Positions 34,277-36,609 of a DNA stretch of 36,609 nt are shown one piece after another. The DNA lies in contig WTKD01000008.1 of the NCBI GenBank assembly GCA_011524535.1, positions 1 through 36,609 on the forward strand. The letters run 5' to 3'. The position numbers were made by a program, and so were the translations under genes. Below the pieces are notes generated by a model. It saw only the letters and a list, made by a program, of their open reading frames with translations, searched no databases and was not told the DNA's origin. Source of the stretch: Spirochaetaceae bacterium (lineage in GTDB: Bacteria > Spirochaetota > Spirochaetia > WTKD01). Each line of letters starts with the position of its first letter. Within the stretch, counting starts at the first letter, position 1.

Positions 34277-35140
34277 ATGATACGAGGATTGTATACCGCT
34301 GGAAGTGGAATGGTTGCATTGCAACACCGAATGGATGCATTGTCAAATAATCTTGCAAATGTAGATACTACTGCATACAAAAGAGATGTATCGGTGTTCA
34401 AGGCCTTCCCAGAATTATTGATGCGAAGAATGGATGACGATGGAGTTCGTACTTTCTTTTTACGTCAGAGACATGTAGGTTCTTTCGATACCTCACCGGT
34501 TGTTGGAACACTCGGAACCGGAGTTGAACAAAACGAGGTTCGCACCATTTTTGAACAGGGTTCCTTAAAAAATACCGAGAACGTATTCGATGTCGCATTG
34601 TTTGGCGAAGGTTTTTTTGCCATTGAGACTCCCTATGGAGAAAGATACACAAGAAATGGTAGTTTCTTGCTCGATCCCGATGGATATCTTGTGACGAAGG
34701 AAGGATTTCCTGTATTAGGTGAAAACGGCCCTTTGTATTTGAAAAAACACAATTTTATGGTGGATGAAGACGGAAAAATCTTTATCAACAGGGCTTTGCA
34801 AGGAGACTCAAACAGGCTGGTGGATATGAACGAAAACCAGTGGGAAGAACAGGAATTCCTGGATCGGCTAAAAATAGTCGAATTTGTTGATGAACGATAT
34901 TTAGAAAAGCAGGGGTCAAGTTTTTGGCTGGATACAGAAGAATCTGGTCCAGCGGTGGTGGTGGCACCCTCGAGACGAGCAAAGGTAATGCAGGGGTTTT
35001 TGGAAACCGCGAACGTGCAGCCCGTTGTTGAAATGGTGCGATTGATAGAAGTCAACAGAAATTACGAAGCCAACCAAAAGGTAATACAAACCGAGGACGA
35101 GAGCACAAGCCAATTATTGCGTGATGTTCTACGGGTATAG
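34277..35140 (+). CDS. flgF: Flagellar rod protein, FlgF/FlgG family (first copy)
   Basis: Rod proteins form the drive shaft of the periplasmic flagellum. The 287-residue product has the family N-terminus MIRGLYTAGSGMVALQHRMDALSNNLANVDTTAYK, the middle VALFGEGFFAIETPYGERYTRNGSFLLD, and the C-terminal LETANVQPVVEMVRLIEVNRNYEANQKVIQ. FlgF and FlgG are close relatives; I call this one FlgF because a clearer FlgG follows after 10 bp, but a second FlgG is possible. An insert near residues 50-75 (MDDDGVRTFFLRQRHVG) is not shared with the next gene. The start is set by the conserved N-terminus; no ribosome-binding site is visible. Confidence 0.85.
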   Translation: MIRGLYTAGSGMVALQHRMDALSNNLANVDTTAYKRDVSVFKAFPELLMRRMDDDGVRTFFLRQRHVGSFDTSPVVGTLGTGVEQNEVRTIFEQGSLKNTENVFDVALFGEGFFAIETPYGERYTRNGSFLLDPDGYLVTKEGFPVLGENGPLYLKKHNFMVDEDGKIFINRALQGDSNRLVDMNENQWEEQEFLDRLKIVEFVDERYLEKQGSSFWLDTEESGPAVVVAPSRRAKVMQGFLETANVQPVVEMVRLIEVNRNYEANQKVIQTEDESTSQLLRDVLRV

Positions 35141-35150
35141 GAGATAATAT

Positions 35151-35945
35151 ATGGTGCGATCGTTGTGGACCGCGGCGACCGGCATGGTCGGACAACAGTT
35201 TAACATAGATACAATTTCGAATAACCTTTCAAATGTAAATACGACAGGGTTCAAAAAGAACAGGGCAGATTTTGAGGATTTGCTCTATCAAACCATTCGA
35301 ACCGCAGGAACCCCAGCAACCGAGCGAACATTGGTACCGGTTGGAGAACAGGTTGGGCACGGTGTTCGAGTAGCAGCGACCCAGAAATTGTTTTTTCAGG
35401 GGTCCTTACAATCAACGGGGAATGTTGCGGATATAGCAATAGAAGGCGAGGGTTTTTTCCGTGTTCTTCGCTACGATGGAACCTATGGGTATACCCGCGA
35501 CGGAGCCTTCAAAATTGATTCGGAAGGCCAATTTGTTACTTCGGATGGATACAGAGTATTGCCAGAACTCATTATGCCGGAAGATTTCTTACGCGAAACC
35601 ATATCGATATCGCAAGATGGGCTGGTGACGGTAAAGGTCCCGGGGGCAGACGATCCGCTTGAAGTAGGACAGTTTGAATTGTATCGTTTTGTGAATCCAG
35701 CGGGATTGACCGCATTGGGCCAGAACCTTTTTCTTGAAACCCCAGGATCGGGCGAAGCCATACCAGGATTGCCGGGTCGACAGGGGCACGGCGAACTTAT
35801 TCATCGATTTATTGAAATGTCCAATGTTCAACCCGTCGAAGAAATGGTAAATATGATTGTTGCACAGCGTGCCTATGAGATGAATTCGAAGGCAATACAG
35901 ACCTCCGACACGATGCTGGGCATTGCAAATAATCTAAAGAGGTAA
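35151..35945 (+). CDS. flgG: Flagellar distal rod protein FlgG
   Basis: FlgG builds the distal rod through which the hook is driven. The 264-residue product matches the normal length (about 260). Features are MVRSLWTAATGMVGQQFNIDTISNNLSNVNTTGFKK at the start, FFQGSLQSTGNVADIAIEGEGFFRV, YTRDGAFKID, and the C-terminal MSNVQPVEEMVNMIVAQRAYEMNSKAIQTSD. A good AGGAG stands 6-8 nt before the ATG. It is 3 bp from the rod-binding protein gene downstream. Confidence 0.95.
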   Translation: MVRSLWTAATGMVGQQFNIDTISNNLSNVNTTGFKKNRADFEDLLYQTIRTAGTPATERTLVPVGEQVGHGVRVAATQKLFFQGSLQSTGNVADIAIEGEGFFRVLRYDGTYGYTRDGAFKIDSEGQFVTSDGYRVLPELIMPEDFLRETISISQDGLVTVKVPGADDPLEVGQFELYRFVNPAGLTALGQNLFLETPGSGEAIPGLPGRQGHGELIHRFIEMSNVQPVEEMVNMIVAQRAYEMNSKAIQTSDTMLGIANNLKR

Positions 35946-35948
35946 TCT

Positions 35949-36272
35949 ATGACTATTGAAGAACTGGGACTCTCGGCGATTGAACAGCACAGAACAGAAA
36001 ATATGCGCAATACCCTTGACTCTGGAACACGAGACTTGCATAGCGTTGCTGAAGAATTTGAATCATTATTCGTCAAAAACATGGTAAAAAGCATGAGAAA
36101 CACCCTGCAGCCAGAGAACAACTTTTTGTACGGTGGCTTCGCGGAGGAAGTATTCCAGGACATGATGGACACGGAATATTCGCGTTTGCTTGCGGAGACG
36201 CAGTCGTTTGGATTTGCTGAAATGATCATCCAGCAATACGAACAACATTCGACCACGATTCCCACACTATAA
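35949..36272 (+). CDS. flgJ: FlgJ-type rod-binding protein without a muramidase domain
   Basis: FlgJ caps the growing flagellar rod. Proteobacterial FlgJ adds a C-terminal peptidoglycan hydrolase; this 107-residue product has only the N-terminal capping domain. The match is in VAEEFESLFVKNMVKSMRNTL, the GGFAEEVFQDMMDTEY block and SFGFAEMIIQQYE. Spirochaete FlgJ proteins are known to be short in this way. It ends the plus-strand rod operon. Confidence 0.85.
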   Translation: MTIEELGLSAIEQHRTENMRNTLDSGTRDLHSVAEEFESLFVKNMVKSMRNTLQPENNFLYGGFAEEVFQDMMDTEYSRLLAETQSFGFAEMIIQQYEQHSTTIPTL

Positions 36273-36276
36273 AACC

Positions 36277-36308
36277 AGCTTGCAGCCAAAAAACTAGCTT
36301 GCAGCCAA
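36277..36308 (+). repeat. Tandem 13-bp direct repeat after the rod operon
   Basis: AGCTTGCAGCCAA occurs at 36277-36289 and again at 36296-36308, a 19-bp period, beginning 4 bp after the flgJ stop. I see no further copies in the window and no function. Confidence 0.7.
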
Positions 36309-36322
36309 GGGCGGAATCATCA

Positions 36323-36355
36323 GAAATCAAAATTGATTTCGTTGTACACTTTTTT
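36323..36355 (+). terminator. Palindrome followed by a T-run, possible terminator
   Basis: A perfect palindrome GAAATCAAAATTGATTTC (36323-36340) is followed after 9 nt by six T residues (36350-36355). The stem is AT-rich and the T-run is too far away for a standard intrinsic terminator, so this is a weak call. Position between two convergent genes is suitable. Confidence 0.25.
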
Positions 36356-36361
36356 GCATTT

Positions 36362-36609
36362 TTAGTCGCTTCTCCGAAGCCACAAAATTCTATTCTCAGT
36401 CTTCCGTGTAAAACTGAAAACCTCGAGCGTTAAGAAGAAAGCATATAAAACCATCTCGTAGACTTCTACGTTCTGACCACCTTTCCAAACAAGAATTCTT
36501 TTCCTTGATCCACATTCGAAATGAAACATAAAAACGATCAAAAAGACTACACAAATAACCATTAAAATAATACCATAGAAGACACGTAAGAGTATTAATA
36601 AGAGTATGT
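36362..36609 (-). CDS. 3' end of a small membrane-protein gene running off the window
   Basis: On the minus strand the frame is open from the right end of the window to a TAA at 36362, about 81 codons. The visible part has a strong hydrophobic helix (LLLILLRVFYGIILMVICVVFLIVFMF), then a polar segment with a CGSRKRILVWKGG loop, then a second hydrophobic stretch (YEMVLYAFFLTLEVFSF) and a basic end. The arrangement is a little like LapA-type two-helix proteins, but I do not recognise it. An internal ATG at 36562 is inside the first helix and so is unlikely to be the start. Confidence 0.5.
   Translation of the reverse strand, partial: ILLLILLRVFYGIILMVICVVFLIVFMFHFECGSRKRILVWKGGQNVEVYEMVLYAFFLTLEVFSFTRKTENRILWLRRSD

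Noticed and set aside
35873-36289. Minus-strand frame of 138 codons over flgG and flgJ
   Set aside because: Both flagellar genes on the plus strand are clear; the antisense frame is a by-product of their codon use.
36277-36308. Start of a CRISPR array
   Set aside because: There are only two 13-bp copies with a 6-bp gap, far too short for CRISPR repeats and spacers.

Overview
The window looks like a chromosome segment of a spirochaete, probably of the Treponema/Spirochaetales group. Three things point there, all from my memory of those genomes and none from a search. The EF-Tu sequence has a treponeme-like flavour. The S10-spc-alpha cluster runs tuf-rpsJ...secY-rpmJ-rpsM-rpsK-rpoA-rplQ with no adk, map or infA. 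The rpsF-ssb-rpsR-rplI-dnaB, rpsB-tsf-frr-uppS-cdsA-rseP and flagellar rod (FlgF/FlgG, FlgG, short FlgJ) blocks also fit. The DNA is moderately AT-rich by eye and genes are packed tightly, many with 1-11 bp overlaps. I see no insertion sequence, prophage, CRISPR array, tRNA or rRNA.

Layout. (1) 1-14374, plus strand: the end of rpsG, then tuf and an unbroken ribosomal-protein operon through secY and rpoA to rplQ. (2) 14805-18069, plus strand: rnhA, a ComM/YifB-type AAA+ protein and a divergent FGGY-kinase-like protein. (3) 18073-21879, minus strand: an uncharacterised helical protein, pyruvate kinase and, 2 bp after it, a GAF-AAA+-Fis regulator of the NtrC/NifA type that lacks the sigma-54-contacting GAFTGA loop. 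(4) 21944-26072, plus strand: rpsF-ssb-rpsR, an integral membrane protein, rplI and dnaB, behind a good sigma-70-type promoter. (5) 34088-26138, minus strand: a small DUF4321-like membrane protein, maf, rpsB, tsf, frr, uppS, cdsA, rseP and a periplasmic beta-propeller-like protein, all close enough to be one transcript. (6) 34277-36272, plus strand: three flagellar rod genes, convergent with a membrane-protein gene that runs off the right end.

Most of the window is translation machinery, with replication (dnaB, ssb), envelope building (uppS, cdsA, rseP, secY), glycolysis (pyk) and motility attached. I found no clearly new multi-gene system. The points most worth a second look are the GAFTGA-less regulator joined to pyk and the palindrome at the pyk promoter; a membrane protein with no ordinary start codon near its ribosome-binding site; several enzymes with changed signature residues (RnhA, UppS, CdsA, RRF); and the lack of dxr between cdsA and rseP.
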